From: a virus
Reading direction: 5' to 3' (one strand)
DNA: 64,000 nt
IMG/VR virus record: IMGVR_UViG_3300044819_000016
Coordinates: 19,042 to 83,041 of that record
In this document: one piece after another, positions 9,525 through 19,307 of the stretch
How positions within the stretch are numbered: position 1 is the stretch's first letter
Layout of the letters: every line of letters starts with the position of its first letter
Notes under the pieces: model-generated
Database searches by the model: none
Seen by the model: the letters and a program-made list of their open reading frames with translations, nothing else
Told to the model about the DNA's origin: nothing
Made by a program: the position numbers and the translations under genes

Positions 9525-10063
9525 GGACCGGCTACCTCGATCGGGCGAGCGGCCAGTGGGTGGACACCGCGCCACCCGACCAACTCCCCGATCCGCCGCC
9601 CGAGCCGGTGGCGAATACGGCCCCGGCGATGAAAGCCGGTCCGAGCGGATCGACGCTCGCCCAGCGCGCCGCCGCGATCAAGGTCCTCCGGCACCCGGAC
9701 GCCACCCCGAAGGACATCGCCGCCGCCCGGACGACCCTCCTAGGGTTCACCCCACGCGAGGTCCAGGTCGGCGAGGATGGGCTCGTGCGGCCGATGCCGG
9801 GGCCAGTTGGCGGTCTCCCGGCGACGGCGCCCCCCGTCGCGCCGCCGCCCGCGCCGGGCGCCCCCGACATCAACGCCCAGCAGATGCCCCCGCCCGATGC
9901 CCCTGTGGATCTCCCCGGGATGCCGACCGTGAACGTCGGCGACGATGATCTCGTGCATCCGGCGCCCCCCGCAGCCGCCGCCCCCGATCCGACCACCATG
10001 ACCAAGGCGCAAAAGGCGCGAATGATCCAGGCCAACCGCCAGAAGAACATCGGAGCCCTCTAA
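9521..10063 (+). CDS. Pro/Ala-rich virion-region protein
   Basis: 180 residues; the ATG overlaps the stop of the fibre gene. It opens with YLDRASGQWVD, which resembles the N-terminus of the 800-residue protein at 12330 (YLDPATGNWI). A Pro/Ala-rich linker follows, and the end carries KARMIQANRQKNIG, shared with the next gene and with the protein at 14729. No catalytic motif is seen. The shared end motifs suggest a common assembly signal among successive virion proteins; function unknown. Confidence 0.6.
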   Translation: MRTGYLDRASGQWVDTAPPDQLPDPPPEPVANTAPAMKAGPSGSTLAQRAAAIKVLRHPDATPKDIAAARTTLLGFTPREVQVGEDGLVRPMPGPVGGLPATAPPVAPPPAPGAPDINAQQMPPPDAPVDLPGMPTVNVGDDDLVHPAPPAAAAPDPTTMTKAQKARMIQANRQKNIGAL

Positions 10064-12330
10064 TGCCGACCCCGAATCTCGCTGCCCGCGCCCGGATGAT
10101 CCAGAGCTTCCGCGCCAACTCCGCCAATCACGCCGACTGGATCCGTCGGCGGGACGCCATGCACCGTGGCGACCAGGACAAGTCCACGCCCGAGCGGAAC
10201 GCCCCGGCTCACTTCAACGCCCCCGGGAAGGCGTCGGTTGATGAGAAGGCGTCCGGGAAGGTCACATCCCGCGACGCCGCCCCGAAGGTCACCAACTCGG
10301 GCTCCCAGCAGGCTTCGTCCAAGACGACTGCCAAGGTCGCCGCGCCGTCCAAGTCTGTGCAGGAGAAGGCCGACCCGGAGCGGGCGACCGAAGCGGCTCG
10401 CCATGACCCGGTGGCGCATACCGCCGACACGGCGCAGCCGTCACGTCCGGCGCCGGCCAAGTCCCCCGAGCGCGCCCCCGAGCCGGCGGCACGCCCCGCG
10501 GCCACCCCGGCCAAGGCCCCTGCGCCCTCGCAGGCGCCCCGCGCCGCCGTCCAGGCTGCGCCGGCCCCCTCGGCCAAGCCGAACGCCGTGGCGGCGAAGC
10601 CAGCGGCCCCCGGCGCCACGTCCGGGGCCGCCGTCCCGAACACCAAGATGGCTCTGAACCCGAAGGCTGTACCCGCTGCCACCCCTGCCGCCGCCGCGCC
10701 GCCCGCGGCCGGCTCCTCCCGGCTCCTCCCGGCGACCAAGGGCCAGATGCCGCTCTCTCGCCTGCCGCCCGCGACGGGCCCGGGATCGCCCCAGAGTTTC
10801 CTCCCACTCGCTCAGTCGATTGTCGCGAAAGGTGGGCTCCCTGGTCTGCCCCTCGCACCTCCTCGGATCGGCCCGGACGGCAAGCCGACGTCGCCCCTCT
10901 CGACGACCACCCTGACCCCGGCGACCCTCCAGGCCGTCGCGCAGCACGTCGCCGCCACGGGCCCGGGGGCATCTCACCTCACCCAGAGCGTCCAGAACGG
11001 CGTCCAGCCGCCGCTGTTCGGGCCCGGGAACAAGATCCTGCCGGCCAAGATCCTGAGCCCGGCAGAGCGCGCCCAGGCCATCCAGGCGTTCCAGAAGGGC
11101 GGACCCAACCGGGACGTCGACTGGCTCCGTGACCGCGCGCGCCTCGCGCAGACCGTTCAGACCGGCGCGCCGCCGGCCCAGGCTGCCGCTGCCGCCGTCA
11201 AGGCCGCCATCCCGGCGTCCGTTGCCGCCGCCGCGCCGGTCACCGCAACGAGCGCCGCCCCTGTGACGGCCGCTGCTGCGCCCGCGCCCGTGGTGCCTCC
11301 GGTTCCCGCCGCCGCGCCGATCGCCCCTCCGGTGGCGGCCGCTGCCCCCGCGCCGTCCGATCTCACGATCCCGGCCGCCGCGCCGGCCCCGGTCGCGCCC
11401 CCCTCGGACCTCACGATCCCCGCGGTCGCGGCTCCAGACGTCGCCCCCACCCCGCCCGCGGTGGCCCTGCCGCCCGTGGTCGCCGCCCCGGCGGCCCCGG
11501 ACGCATCCCAGATCGCGCCACCCGTGGCCGCGCCCGATCAGTCCGCCCTCACCATCCCGACGGACAACTCGGTCGCCCCGGCGCCGGTGGACGCCTCGGC
11601 CCCGGTGGCGCCGCCCGTGCCGGTCCCGGCCCAGGATGATCAGACGCTCCTGGCCCAAGCCATCGCCGCCTCGCCGCCGCCCCCGCCGGCAGTCGAGCCC
11701 TACGCCTACGTCGCGCCGGTGCAGGATCAGAGCATCGCACCGGACGCGGTGGCGCCGGTTCCCGTGGAAGCACCGGCTCCCACGGTGGCACCGGACGTCA
11801 CGGTGCCGGCCCCCGCGGCGCCCGCGGCGGCTCCTCCCGCGCCTGCCACCCCTGCCGGCCCCTCGGACGCCGACATCCAGGCCGCGCTCCAGGCGTCCCA
11901 GGCTGTCCAGCCCACTACCACGCCGCCGGCCGACACCAGCACCCCGGCTGTTCCAGCTCCCGACACGTCCACCCCGGCGACGCCCGCGCCGGCTCCCGAC
12001 ACGTCGGCGCCCCCGGCCGCCCCGGCGCCGGCCCCCGCGGCGTCCCCTTCGGACGACTCCTCCAACCTCGCCGCCGCGATCCAGGCGGCAGCCGCTCCCC
12101 AGCCGGCCCCGGCTCCTCAGCCGTCGGCAGGCGCTGCCGCCCCCGCGGCCACCCCGGCGTCACCCGACACCAGCACCCCGCCGCCGGCTCCCGCCGCCCC
12201 GAAGTTCGACGTCGAGCACCCGACCGGGTACTCGGATGACGATCTCCAGGCGGCTCTCCGCGCCCAGCGCGCCGCGATGTACGGGCCCGGGACGACCTCG
12301 GGCACCTCCAACCAGGGGCTCGCCTACTGA
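10063..12330 (+). CDS. Long Ala/Pro-rich, probably disordered virion protein
   Basis: 755 residues, TAATG-coupled to the previous gene. Residues 1-35 contain ARARMIQSFRANSANHADWI; a related phrase (AQAIQAFQKGGPNRDVDWL) recurs near residue 345. Between and after these the protein is almost entirely Ala and Pro with Val, Thr and Asp (for example AAPAPVAPPSDLTIPA, repeated), so most of it is probably extended and disordered. Long Ala/Pro tracts occur in phage internal and ejected proteins and in linkers. No enzyme motif is present. The role is inferred only from location between the fibre gene and other large virion genes. Confidence 0.6.
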   Translation: MPTPNLAARARMIQSFRANSANHADWIRRRDAMHRGDQDKSTPERNAPAHFNAPGKASVDEKASGKVTSRDAAPKVTNSGSQQASSKTTAKVAAPSKSVQEKADPERATEAARHDPVAHTADTAQPSRPAPAKSPERAPEPAARPAATPAKAPAPSQAPRAAVQAAPAPSAKPNAVAAKPAAPGATSGAAVPNTKMALNPKAVPAATPAAAAPPAAGSSRLLPATKGQMPLSRLPPATGPGSPQSFLPLAQSIVAKGGLPGLPLAPPRIGPDGKPTSPLSTTTLTPATLQAVAQHVAATGPGASHLTQSVQNGVQPPLFGPGNKILPAKILSPAERAQAIQAFQKGGPNRDVDWLRDRARLAQTVQTGAPPAQAAAAAVKAAIPASVAAAAPVTATSAAPVTAAAAPAPVVPPVPAAAPIAPPVAAAAPAPSDLTIPAAAPAPVAPPSDLTIPAVAAPDVAPTPPAVALPPVVAAPAAPDASQIAPPVAAPDQSALTIPTDNSVAPAPVDASAPVAPPVPVPAQDDQTLLAQAIAASPPPPPAVEPYAYVAPVQDQSIAPDAVAPVPVEAPAPTVAPDVTVPAPAAPAAAPPAPATPAGPSDADIQAALQASQAVQPTTTPPADTSTPAVPAPDTSTPATPAPAPDTSAPPAAPAPAPAASPSDDSSNLAAAIQAAAAPQPAPAPQPSAGAAAPAATPASPDTSTPPPAPAAPKFDVEHPTGYSDDDLQAALRAQRAAMYGPGTTSGTSNQGLAY

Positions 12331-14732
12331 TGGCCTACCTCGACCCAGCTACCGGCAACTGGATCAATGACGATGGGACCGTTGCGCCCGGCGGAATGGT
12401 CAACCAGCAGCAGGCGGACAACACGCCGCCGCTGATCCCGCCGCCGCCCGATCCGAACGTGCCCCCCGCGCCCACCTTCGGGCCCGAGGAGCAGACCGGG
12501 GATCGGGCACCATCGCTGACGTTCAATCCTCAGCCGGGCCCGAATGACGTCCTCCCCCCGGGCTACGGGCAGACCGGCGCGAACGGGATGCCCCTCGTCG
12601 ACATCCCCGGGACGGACATCCCCGAGCCCGGGCAGGGCCCCGCAGTGCCGCCACCTCCGATGGCGACCGGCGAGGAGGGCCCGACGGCGACGCCAGGCGA
12701 TCCGACCCTGAAATTCGGGAGCGACATGGTCCCCCCGGACGCTGGCCCGACCGCCATCCCCGGCGAGCCCAGCCCTCCGAAATTCGGGACCGACATCCTT
12801 CCGGGCGAGCCGACGGCGACGCCGGGCGAGCCCGTGGTCAAGACGGGCGCCGACATGGCTCCGATGTCCCCGGACGACATGGTTCCCCAGGAGACCGGCG
12901 GCGATCTCCAGCCGTCGGCGAGCATGCAACTCCCCGAGCCGGCGCTCGGCGGCGCTCCGCCCGCTGGCCCGAGCCTTGGGCTGCCGCCCCTCTCCGGGCC
13001 TGGCGTGCCGCCTGCCGATCTGCAACTGACGCCCCCGGGCGCCCCCACCATCGCGGGCGCCCCGAGCCCGGAGAGTCCCATCGGCGCCCCCGAGGGCGGA
13101 CCCGTCCAGCCCGGCACCAAGGAGGATCTCCTCGGAGAAGCCGTCACGAACCGCCAGGCGCAGGAGAAACTCGACGAGGATAAGGCGCGGACGACCGCCG
13201 CCTCGGCGAACAAGATCGCCGAGATTCGATCTCAAGCGGCGAAGGCCGCCCAGCTGATCATCAACCAGGGACAGAGCGATCTCGCGACCGCCCGCCAGCA
13301 GCAGAAGGACGACTACGACAAGTATCGCGAGATGGGCGAGAAATCCGTGTGGGGCGACAACCCGACGCGGAACATGGTCCTCGCCGGGATCGCGGCCATC
13401 GTCGGGGCTCGCCTTGGCCTCGGATACAAGCTGGCCGGCGCCATCGTCATCACCGCAGTCAACCGGCTGGAGGAGGAGAAGAAGATCGCGATCGCTCAGC
13501 AGGGGAAGCTGCTGGAGCAGGACGGAAAGAACGTCGAGCAGGTCCAGGCCATCGCCGACAAGAAACTCGCCAACTGGCAGGTCCAGAAGGCCGCGGGGCT
13601 CGACGCCACCGTTGCGCGCGCCGAGGCAGAGATGGCGGCGAAGGGGATCCCCCAGGCCCAGATCGACGCGAACAAGGACATCATCCTCCTGAAGCAGGCC
13701 GCCGAGGACGCGAAAGAAAAGGCCGACATCCAGGCGCACAAGGTCGCCGAGGACAAGATCAAGGACGAGCTTGCGGCGCGCAAGGCGCAGGCCCAGATCG
13801 ATCTCGACGAGGCCAACGCGCGGAAGGCCGACCGCTGGCCGAACAAGAAGGCCGGTGGCGGCGGTGGCGGCGGTGGCCCGTCGATGGACGATGCGGTGAT
13901 CAAGTGGAAGAAGATCGTCCAGGACGGCGTCGCCGATCCGACCACCGAGAGTGGGCGCCGCCCGTTGACGCCGGCCGAGAAGGATCAGGCGGCGAAGGAT
14001 CTTCACATCCCGCTCATGGGGAAGCCGAACACCATCAACGCGGCGGCTCTCGACAAGGAAGTCGCGTTCGATGCGAGCCAGAAGCGCCAGGAGAGCCGAG
14101 CGGGCCTCCAGAATGAGAAGCAGCTTTCGAAGGAAGCTGAATCCTGGGCGCGGACCAACGACGTCAAGAAGATCACGGAGGCACAGGCCGAGCTTGGGAA
14201 GCTTCACAAGGTGCTCCAGGACAACCCGCACAATCCCGAGGCCCAGGCCCTTGGGCTCGAAAGCGCCGTCGCGGCGGCACGTCACGGCGTCGCATCGAAG
14301 CAGGCCCTGAACCTCGCGCTGCAACACCTCGGCGGCACACTGGACACCGCCGGAGGCATCATCGCCGGAGTCAGGTCGGGCGAAATCGGCCCCGGCCAGA
14401 TGAAGAACTTCAACGACTTCCTCAACGGCCAGATCAGCGCCGTGCAGGCCGAAGGGCGCGCAAAGTACGATGCCTTCAACAAGTACGCTGACTCTCAGTC
14501 GCCGGCACTGCGCCAGTCCCTGATCTCCCAGCGCGGCCGCCTGTTCTCCGGGATGGACGGATTCGGCGGCCAAACCGGAAACGCAATGAACGCCGCCGCC
14601 GCACCGAAGACAATCCCGATCCGCACGCTCAAAGACGAACTGCTCAGGAAGAAGGCGCTCGCGACGCTGCCGAATGACCCGTTCTATGCGACCGCGCAGC
14701 AGTGGCTCGCCACCCATGGTGTCGCGCAATGA
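12330..14732 (+). CDS. 800-residue coiled-coil virion protein, possible internal/ejection protein
   Basis: TGATG overlap with the upstream gene. Residues 1-270 are Pro/Gly-rich and carry repeats of TATPGDPTLKFGSDM and TATPGEPVVKTGADM type. Residues 290-540 form a long charged helical region. A hydrophobic stretch near residue 350 (NMVLAGIAAIVGARLGLGYK) could be membrane-active. A Gly run (GGGGGGGG near residue 512) separates this from a helical C-terminal third. Length, helicity and a single hydrophobic segment resemble podovirus internal proteins that enter the host envelope with the DNA; this is inference. A long antisense frame covers the same bases and is a shadow. Confidence 0.65.
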   Translation: MAYLDPATGNWINDDGTVAPGGMVNQQQADNTPPLIPPPPDPNVPPAPTFGPEEQTGDRAPSLTFNPQPGPNDVLPPGYGQTGANGMPLVDIPGTDIPEPGQGPAVPPPPMATGEEGPTATPGDPTLKFGSDMVPPDAGPTAIPGEPSPPKFGTDILPGEPTATPGEPVVKTGADMAPMSPDDMVPQETGGDLQPSASMQLPEPALGGAPPAGPSLGLPPLSGPGVPPADLQLTPPGAPTIAGAPSPESPIGAPEGGPVQPGTKEDLLGEAVTNRQAQEKLDEDKARTTAASANKIAEIRSQAAKAAQLIINQGQSDLATARQQQKDDYDKYREMGEKSVWGDNPTRNMVLAGIAAIVGARLGLGYKLAGAIVITAVNRLEEEKKIAIAQQGKLLEQDGKNVEQVQAIADKKLANWQVQKAAGLDATVARAEAEMAAKGIPQAQIDANKDIILLKQAAEDAKEKADIQAHKVAEDKIKDELAARKAQAQIDLDEANARKADRWPNKKAGGGGGGGGPSMDDAVIKWKKIVQDGVADPTTESGRRPLTPAEKDQAAKDLHIPLMGKPNTINAAALDKEVAFDASQKRQESRAGLQNEKQLSKEAESWARTNDVKKITEAQAELGKLHKVLQDNPHNPEAQALGLESAVAAARHGVASKQALNLALQHLGGTLDTAGGIIAGVRSGEIGPGQMKNFNDFLNGQISAVQAEGRAKYDAFNKYADSQSPALRQSLISQRGRLFSGMDGFGGQTGNAMNAAAAPKTIPIRTLKDELLRKKALATLPNDPFYATAQQWLATHGVAQ

Positions 14733-17491
14733 CCGACCCGTTCGCCGCTGACCTGGCGGCCAAGGGAATCGGCGGCGCGGACGACGACGTCGATCCCGAA
14801 ACCCCCTGGCTCAAGAAGGGCTACAAGCCCGATCCCTTCGCCGCTGACCTGGCGGCCAAGGGCGTCGGCCTTGCGCCCGACGACACCTCGCGGAAGTTCC
14901 CGAACAACACTGGGCCCGACGTCGATCTGCGTCTAAAGGAGGAGGCCGCAGCCGCCGCGCCGCCGTCCATTGCGCATGACATCGGGCAGAGCTTCGCGAA
15001 CTTCGGGTCAACTGTCGCGAAGGGCGCGGGCGCCGCCGCGCGCCTGGCATCGCCGCTCGGCACGGACGACAAGGGGGGCATCGGGCTCCACATCCCGTTC
15101 TCCGATCTGAGTCAGGCCCCCTACCGCCGAGAAGCCGAGCGTGGCGTCTCCGACGTCGTCACCGGCGGACTGGCGGAGCGCGTCGCCAACTCGCTGGATC
15201 CTGCCTTCGCCGCGTCCGGCGAGTCCGACAAAGCCGCCGCCCCGGGTGTCCGTGAAGCCGCGCAACTTGGCGGCTCGGTCCTCCCAAGCCCATTCCGCTG
15301 GCTCGGGGAGCAGGCCGCACCCGTCGCAGGGGCCCTGGCAGAGCGCGCAGGGGCCGGGAACGTCGTCCAAGCCGCTACCCGCGGGGCGGCCGCCTACGAG
15401 GGGCAGGCGGTTCCCCTGGCGGTTGTAGCGGCACCTGACGGTCGTCGCATGGACGCCGCGGAGCGCGCGGCTCTAGATCCTGCCGGGCTCGCCCTGGCCG
15501 CCGGGGCCCCCGCCGCCACCGAGGCAGCCACGAGCACTGATGCCATCGCCGCCGCCAAGGCTCGGATGATCCAGGCGGCGCGCCGGTACGCCGTGAAGGA
15601 TCTGGGTACGGACATCACAAGCGCCGACGGCGTCCGGGCCCGCGTCACGGACCAGAAGCGGATCGCCGAGGTCAACGACCGCCTGTTCAACACCGTCTCG
15701 CAACTCGACAAGGAGCAGCCTGGGTTCCGGAATGTGTTCCGAAAGCCGGCCTCCAAGGCGATCCCGAGGGTCGAGCAGGTCCTCCAGGACACGATGGCCC
15801 CCCGCGACGGGCTCTACCAGGAACTGGACGCGGCGTCAGTCGCCCCAAAGCCGATCCGCCGCGCGAACGAAGGGGCCATCCCGGAAACCATCGAGAACGA
15901 AGCCCCGACTGGCCGCATCGAGGACCCGAATTTCTCCCCGCCGGCAACCACGCTGAACAGCGGCGAGGACCATTTCGTCGAGGGCGCCAACGCCGACCGC
16001 CCCGAATCCCCATCGAGCCTCCGAACGACAGCAACCCACAACGCCGTGATCGACTATCCCGGGCGCCGCGCTGCCGGCGAGACCGGGTACGTACCGGTCG
16101 GCGACGAGGTCCTCCCGCATCGCGCCGAGGACGCTGTTCCTGTCTATCCGTACGAGGTAGCGCCTGGAGACATCATCTCGGAAGCTGCCGCGAAGGGCGG
16201 CGCTATGCGGCTTGTCGATCCGTATGAGGTAGCGCCTGGAGACATCATCTCGGAAGCCGACGCGCCCAAGGGTGGCGTCCGTCACCGCCAGGCCGCGCGC
16301 GCTGTTCCTGTAGCGCCTGGAGACATCATCTCGGAAGCTGACGCGCCCAAGGCCGCGCGCGCTGTTCCTGTCGATCCGTACGAGGTAGCGCCTGGAGACA
16401 TCATCTCGGAAGCCGACGCGCCCAAGGGTGGCGTCCTCCTGAAGGACATCATCGAGGGTCACCGCCAGGCCGCGCGCGATGCCGTCACTGCCGCGAAGGG
16501 CGGCGGCACGTTCGGCGAGCCCGACGCTTCCAGGTTCAACTATCGCGCCGACCAGTTCGACCGGATCTATGGCAAGGACCTCCCGCCGAAGGTCGATCCT
16601 GACTTCGTGATCGACAAGAAGAGTGGGATGACGGCAGGCAAGATGCTGGAGATCCTGAATCGTCGTCCTGACGCCCCTGGCATCCCGGAGGAAATTCAGA
16701 GGATCGAGAAGCTGGCGACGGTCCCCGGCGGACGAGACCCCGATGTCAGGGTCCCCGCGCTTCACTTCCGCAAGGAGGTCACGGAGAGCGGTAAGGCTGC
16801 CGAGTCTGTCCTTGGTGGCCTCGAAGGAACGCCGCGATTCGAGGCCCTCTCAAAGCTTCACGAGGTCGGTCAGAACATCCTCAACAAGCACATCGACGAG
16901 TCGGGCATGGATCCCAACCGGATCGCCCAGCTTCGCGCGATGAACGACCGCTATTTCCTGCTGAAGCGTGCGCAGAACGCCATGGAGTCGCGCGGCTGGA
17001 AAGAAGCGAACCGACCAGGTTGGAGGCTCCCACACACGATCCGCTCCGCCGAGGCTGGTGGGCTCGCCAGCATTGCCACCTACGGTGGGTTTCATCCACA
17101 CGCCATCGCACCCCTGCTTGCGACCTACGGAATCGCCCACACACTCCCGGCGATCGCGAACCGTGTGAACTGGAGGATCGCCAACATGGAACCATCTGTT
17201 CCAGGGATGCTCCCACCGGAGCCGCGAGGTCCTGTCGACGGGCGCCTGCTGCTTGGACTCCCGAACCGGCTGGCGCGCACCGCGAGCGACACCTCGATGG
17301 CCAATGTCGCCGCCGCCGACCGCGTGCCTCAGATTGTCGGCCAGGAGGACAAGGAGAACGATCCGAACCTGGGCGCCGGCCCGTTCGCCTCCCCGGACGA
17401 TCTTCAGGACCTGGCGAAGCAGGCGATTGGCGATCCCGACGCCACGCCCGCCGAGAAGGCCCGAGCCCTCCAGATCCTCCGGGGGCAATAA
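14729..17491 (+). CDS. 920-residue virion protein with four near-identical internal repeats
   Basis: Starts at the ATG overlapping the previous stop (ATGA) rather than 27 bases earlier. The N-terminus holds a duplicated phrase, DPFAADLAAKGIG and DPFAADLAAKGVG. Near residue 280 is AAAKARMIQAARR, shared with the genes at 9521 and 10063. Residues about 475-570 contain four copies of VAPGDIISEA embedded in 20-residue units. The C-terminal third is helical. No enzymatic motif was recognised. It sits with the other large, low-complexity proteins and is probably an internal or ejected virion component. Confidence 0.65.
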   Translation: MTDPFAADLAAKGIGGADDDVDPETPWLKKGYKPDPFAADLAAKGVGLAPDDTSRKFPNNTGPDVDLRLKEEAAAAAPPSIAHDIGQSFANFGSTVAKGAGAAARLASPLGTDDKGGIGLHIPFSDLSQAPYRREAERGVSDVVTGGLAERVANSLDPAFAASGESDKAAAPGVREAAQLGGSVLPSPFRWLGEQAAPVAGALAERAGAGNVVQAATRGAAAYEGQAVPLAVVAAPDGRRMDAAERAALDPAGLALAAGAPAATEAATSTDAIAAAKARMIQAARRYAVKDLGTDITSADGVRARVTDQKRIAEVNDRLFNTVSQLDKEQPGFRNVFRKPASKAIPRVEQVLQDTMAPRDGLYQELDAASVAPKPIRRANEGAIPETIENEAPTGRIEDPNFSPPATTLNSGEDHFVEGANADRPESPSSLRTTATHNAVIDYPGRRAAGETGYVPVGDEVLPHRAEDAVPVYPYEVAPGDIISEAAAKGGAMRLVDPYEVAPGDIISEADAPKGGVRHRQAARAVPVAPGDIISEADAPKAARAVPVDPYEVAPGDIISEADAPKGGVLLKDIIEGHRQAARDAVTAAKGGGTFGEPDASRFNYRADQFDRIYGKDLPPKVDPDFVIDKKSGMTAGKMLEILNRRPDAPGIPEEIQRIEKLATVPGGRDPDVRVPALHFRKEVTESGKAAESVLGGLEGTPRFEALSKLHEVGQNILNKHIDESGMDPNRIAQLRAMNDRYFLLKRAQNAMESRGWKEANRPGWRLPHTIRSAEAGGLASIATYGGFHPHAIAPLLATYGIAHTLPAIANRVNWRIANMEPSVPGMLPPEPRGPVDGRLLLGLPNRLARTASDTSMANVAAADRVPQIVGQEDKENDPNLGAGPFASPDDLQDLAKQAIGDPDATPAEKARALQILRGQ
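16141..16440 (+). repeat. Four direct repeats inside the 920-residue virion gene
   Basis: A segment of about 28 bases encoding VAPGDIISEA occurs at about 16157, 16229, 16309 and 16385, nearly identical at DNA level. The flanks (DPYE before, ADAPK after) are shared by most copies, and the spacings are multiples of three. High identity at silent positions points to recent duplication by slippage or unequal recombination. Confidence 0.85.
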
Positions 17492-18345
17492 TGGGCAAGT
17501 ACGCAGCCCTGTTCGCGGCCCCTCCCGATGACAGCCTGAAACTCCCCACCTACGCCCCGCCAGAAGACCAGGCCGGCCCGGTGAGCCCCGAAAGCCAAGC
17601 CTGGGCCATGTCCCCCCCAGTGCAGACCGCGAACGCCCAGGCGCGCCTGGAGGGCGGCCAGGGGACATGGGAGGATCGCAAACTCCTCGGGAAGTCAGTC
17701 CCGACCGATCAGGACGAAGGCCGGGAATTCGCCAAGTTCGCCGCCCGCGCCGCTGCGGGTGAACTGGCGGCCCCGCTCATCGGCAAAGGAGTCTCGGCCA
17801 TCGCCGCGAGGGTCAGGGCCATCCAGGCCGCCCGCGCTGGAGCCGGCGCCATGCCCCCGATCGAGGAGGCCGCCGAGCCCATGGTCGCCCTCAACGCCCA
17901 GGGATCGAAGGGCGGCGCCGTTGACTTGGCCTCGCGACTGGCGGCGAAGCAAGCCGCCGAGGACTGGGCGAAAGAGCAGGCCACCGGCCAACTCGACTAT
18001 GAGCCGGCGCCAGCCCAGCCCGATGGACTCGCCGAGCATGGTCTCCAGATGCACACGTGGCAGCCGTTCAAGGACGACGAGGTTTTCAGCAAGTGGAAGG
18101 CGACGCCAGAATTCAACGGTGTCGGTCTCGTGCAGAAGGACGATCCATCGAAGTTCGTCGCCATCCATCGCTCGACGAAGGAGCCCGGGAAGTGGCAGGC
18201 ATCAAGCTTCGACGATCAAGGCGCCGTGGGCGACAGCATCCGCGACAATCCAGACGAGCTACTTCAGGACTACAGCCACAAGTGGTACAACCCGGTCGCG
18301 CTGAAGACAGTTGGCGCCCCGGTCGATCCCGAAGAACAGCCCTAG
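17491..18345 (+). CDS. Hypothetical virion-region protein, last gene of the large-protein block
   Basis: 284 residues, TAATG-coupled to the previous gene (MGKYAALFAAPPDDSLKLPT). The N-terminal third is Pro-rich. The middle is Ala-rich helical (IAARVRAIQAARAGAGAMPP), echoing the KARMIQA motif of its neighbours. The C-terminal 100 residues look globular (LQMHTWQPFKDDEVFSKW, SHKWYNPVAL). No known domain was recognised. Its stop codon shares a CTAG with the stop of the convergent minus-strand gene. Confidence 0.55.
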   Translation: MGKYAALFAAPPDDSLKLPTYAPPEDQAGPVSPESQAWAMSPPVQTANAQARLEGGQGTWEDRKLLGKSVPTDQDEGREFAKFAARAAAGELAAPLIGKGVSAIAARVRAIQAARAGAGAMPPIEEAAEPMVALNAQGSKGGAVDLASRLAAKQAAEDWAKEQATGQLDYEPAPAQPDGLAEHGLQMHTWQPFKDDEVFSKWKATPEFNGVGLVQKDDPSKFVAIHRSTKEPGKWQASSFDDQGAVGDSIRDNPDELLQDYSHKWYNPVALKTVGAPVDPEEQP

Positions 18346-19307
18346 TCGCCGGCCATGATCCGGTCGGTCTCGGTGCTCTCGGTCGATGCAGATCCAGGCG
18401 TCTTGGGCTTCGGAGGCTTGGGCGCCAAGGAGACCATGTCCTTCTTGAACATCGCTTGAAGTGCGACCCCAAGCGCCCGGGATGTGACGTCCTCCTGCTG
18501 CTTCAGGATTCGAAGGACCTGTTCCTTCCGAATGGAGAGCCTGAATTTCGGCTCGACGCCGTTTTTGCGGGCCAACTGAGTCTCGATTCCCTGCTGGCAG
18601 CGCGCGTAGGTGAGCGGGTACATGTCGGCGAACGCCCGCACCATGTCGCGGCTGAGAGCGTATTCGCCGACTGCTTCCATGATGACTCCGACCGGGTCGC
18701 AGGCCACGGACCAGAGGCGCCGAAAGCGTGCGACGTCGCTGTGCGCCGGCATCTCGTCCACCGGGCCCTGGATTCCCTCGTGCGTCCGCTTGGGGACCTT
18801 GCCGAGGAGGTACGTCTGGATCTTATCGGCGATCTCGTTGGCGGCGAACGCCGTGTCGGCGTGCTCCCCGAACGCGCCCATGATCGCGGCGGTGTGCTTC
18901 GGCAGCGGCGGCGTCTTGAGATCCTCGACGACCTTCTGGAAGTCGAACGGCTGGAGCTTGGCCACCGGCAACGGCTCGTCGCTGCCGATGAACTTGTACA
19001 ACTCCCGGTCAATCTCGGCGCCCAGCTTGGCGGCCCGGTCGAGATGGTAGAGGTGGACCCGTTTCAGGGTCTTGTCGGCGAACGGCTCGATGCCGAGGAC
19101 CGCGACCATCGCCTCGACTGCGGCAGGATCGGCGGCCGGCGGCGGCGGCTTGGTCGGATCGGGGGGCGGCGGAATCTCACCGGGCCCGAGGTCATCCGGG
19201 GGCGCCGCATCTGGCGGCAGAGCATCGGCCAGCGGCGCGGGCGGCTCTTCGGGCGCCGCGTCAGGTGCAGGCAATTCAGCGGGAATCGGGGGCGGTGCAA
19301 CGCTCAT
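18342..19307 (-). CDS. Minus-strand hypothetical protein inside the virion block
   Basis: 321 residues if begun at the ATG at 19307 (MSVAPPPIPAELP); an upstream in-frame ATG at 19337 would add 10 residues. Residues 1-75 are Pro/Ala/Asp-rich. The rest is globular and helical, with ADKIQTYLLGKVPKRTHEG and FRLSIRKEQVLRILKQQED. It ends in a Lys/Pro-rich tail. No domain was recognised. It is the only substantial gene on this strand. It converges on the preceding gene with a 4-base stop overlap (CTAG) and diverges from the gene at 19346, so it needs its own promoter. Confidence 0.65.
   Translation of the reverse strand: MSVAPPPIPAELPAPDAAPEEPPAPLADALPPDAAPPDDLGPGEIPPPPDPTKPPPPAADPAAVEAMVAVLGIEPFADKTLKRVHLYHLDRAAKLGAEIDRELYKFIGSDEPLPVAKLQPFDFQKVVEDLKTPPLPKHTAAIMGAFGEHADTAFAANEIADKIQTYLLGKVPKRTHEGIQGPVDEMPAHSDVARFRRLWSVACDPVGVIMEAVGEYALSRDMVRAFADMYPLTYARCQQGIETQLARKNGVEPKFRLSIRKEQVLRILKQQEDVTSRALGVALQAMFKKDMVSLAPKPPKPKTPGSASTESTETDRIMAGD

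Noticed and set aside
12324-14729. An 801-codon open frame on the minus strand
   Set aside because: It is the exact antisense of the 800-residue + strand gene, whose strong third-position GC removes stops from the opposite frame. The translation is Arg/Leu/Gly-rich and unlike any family.
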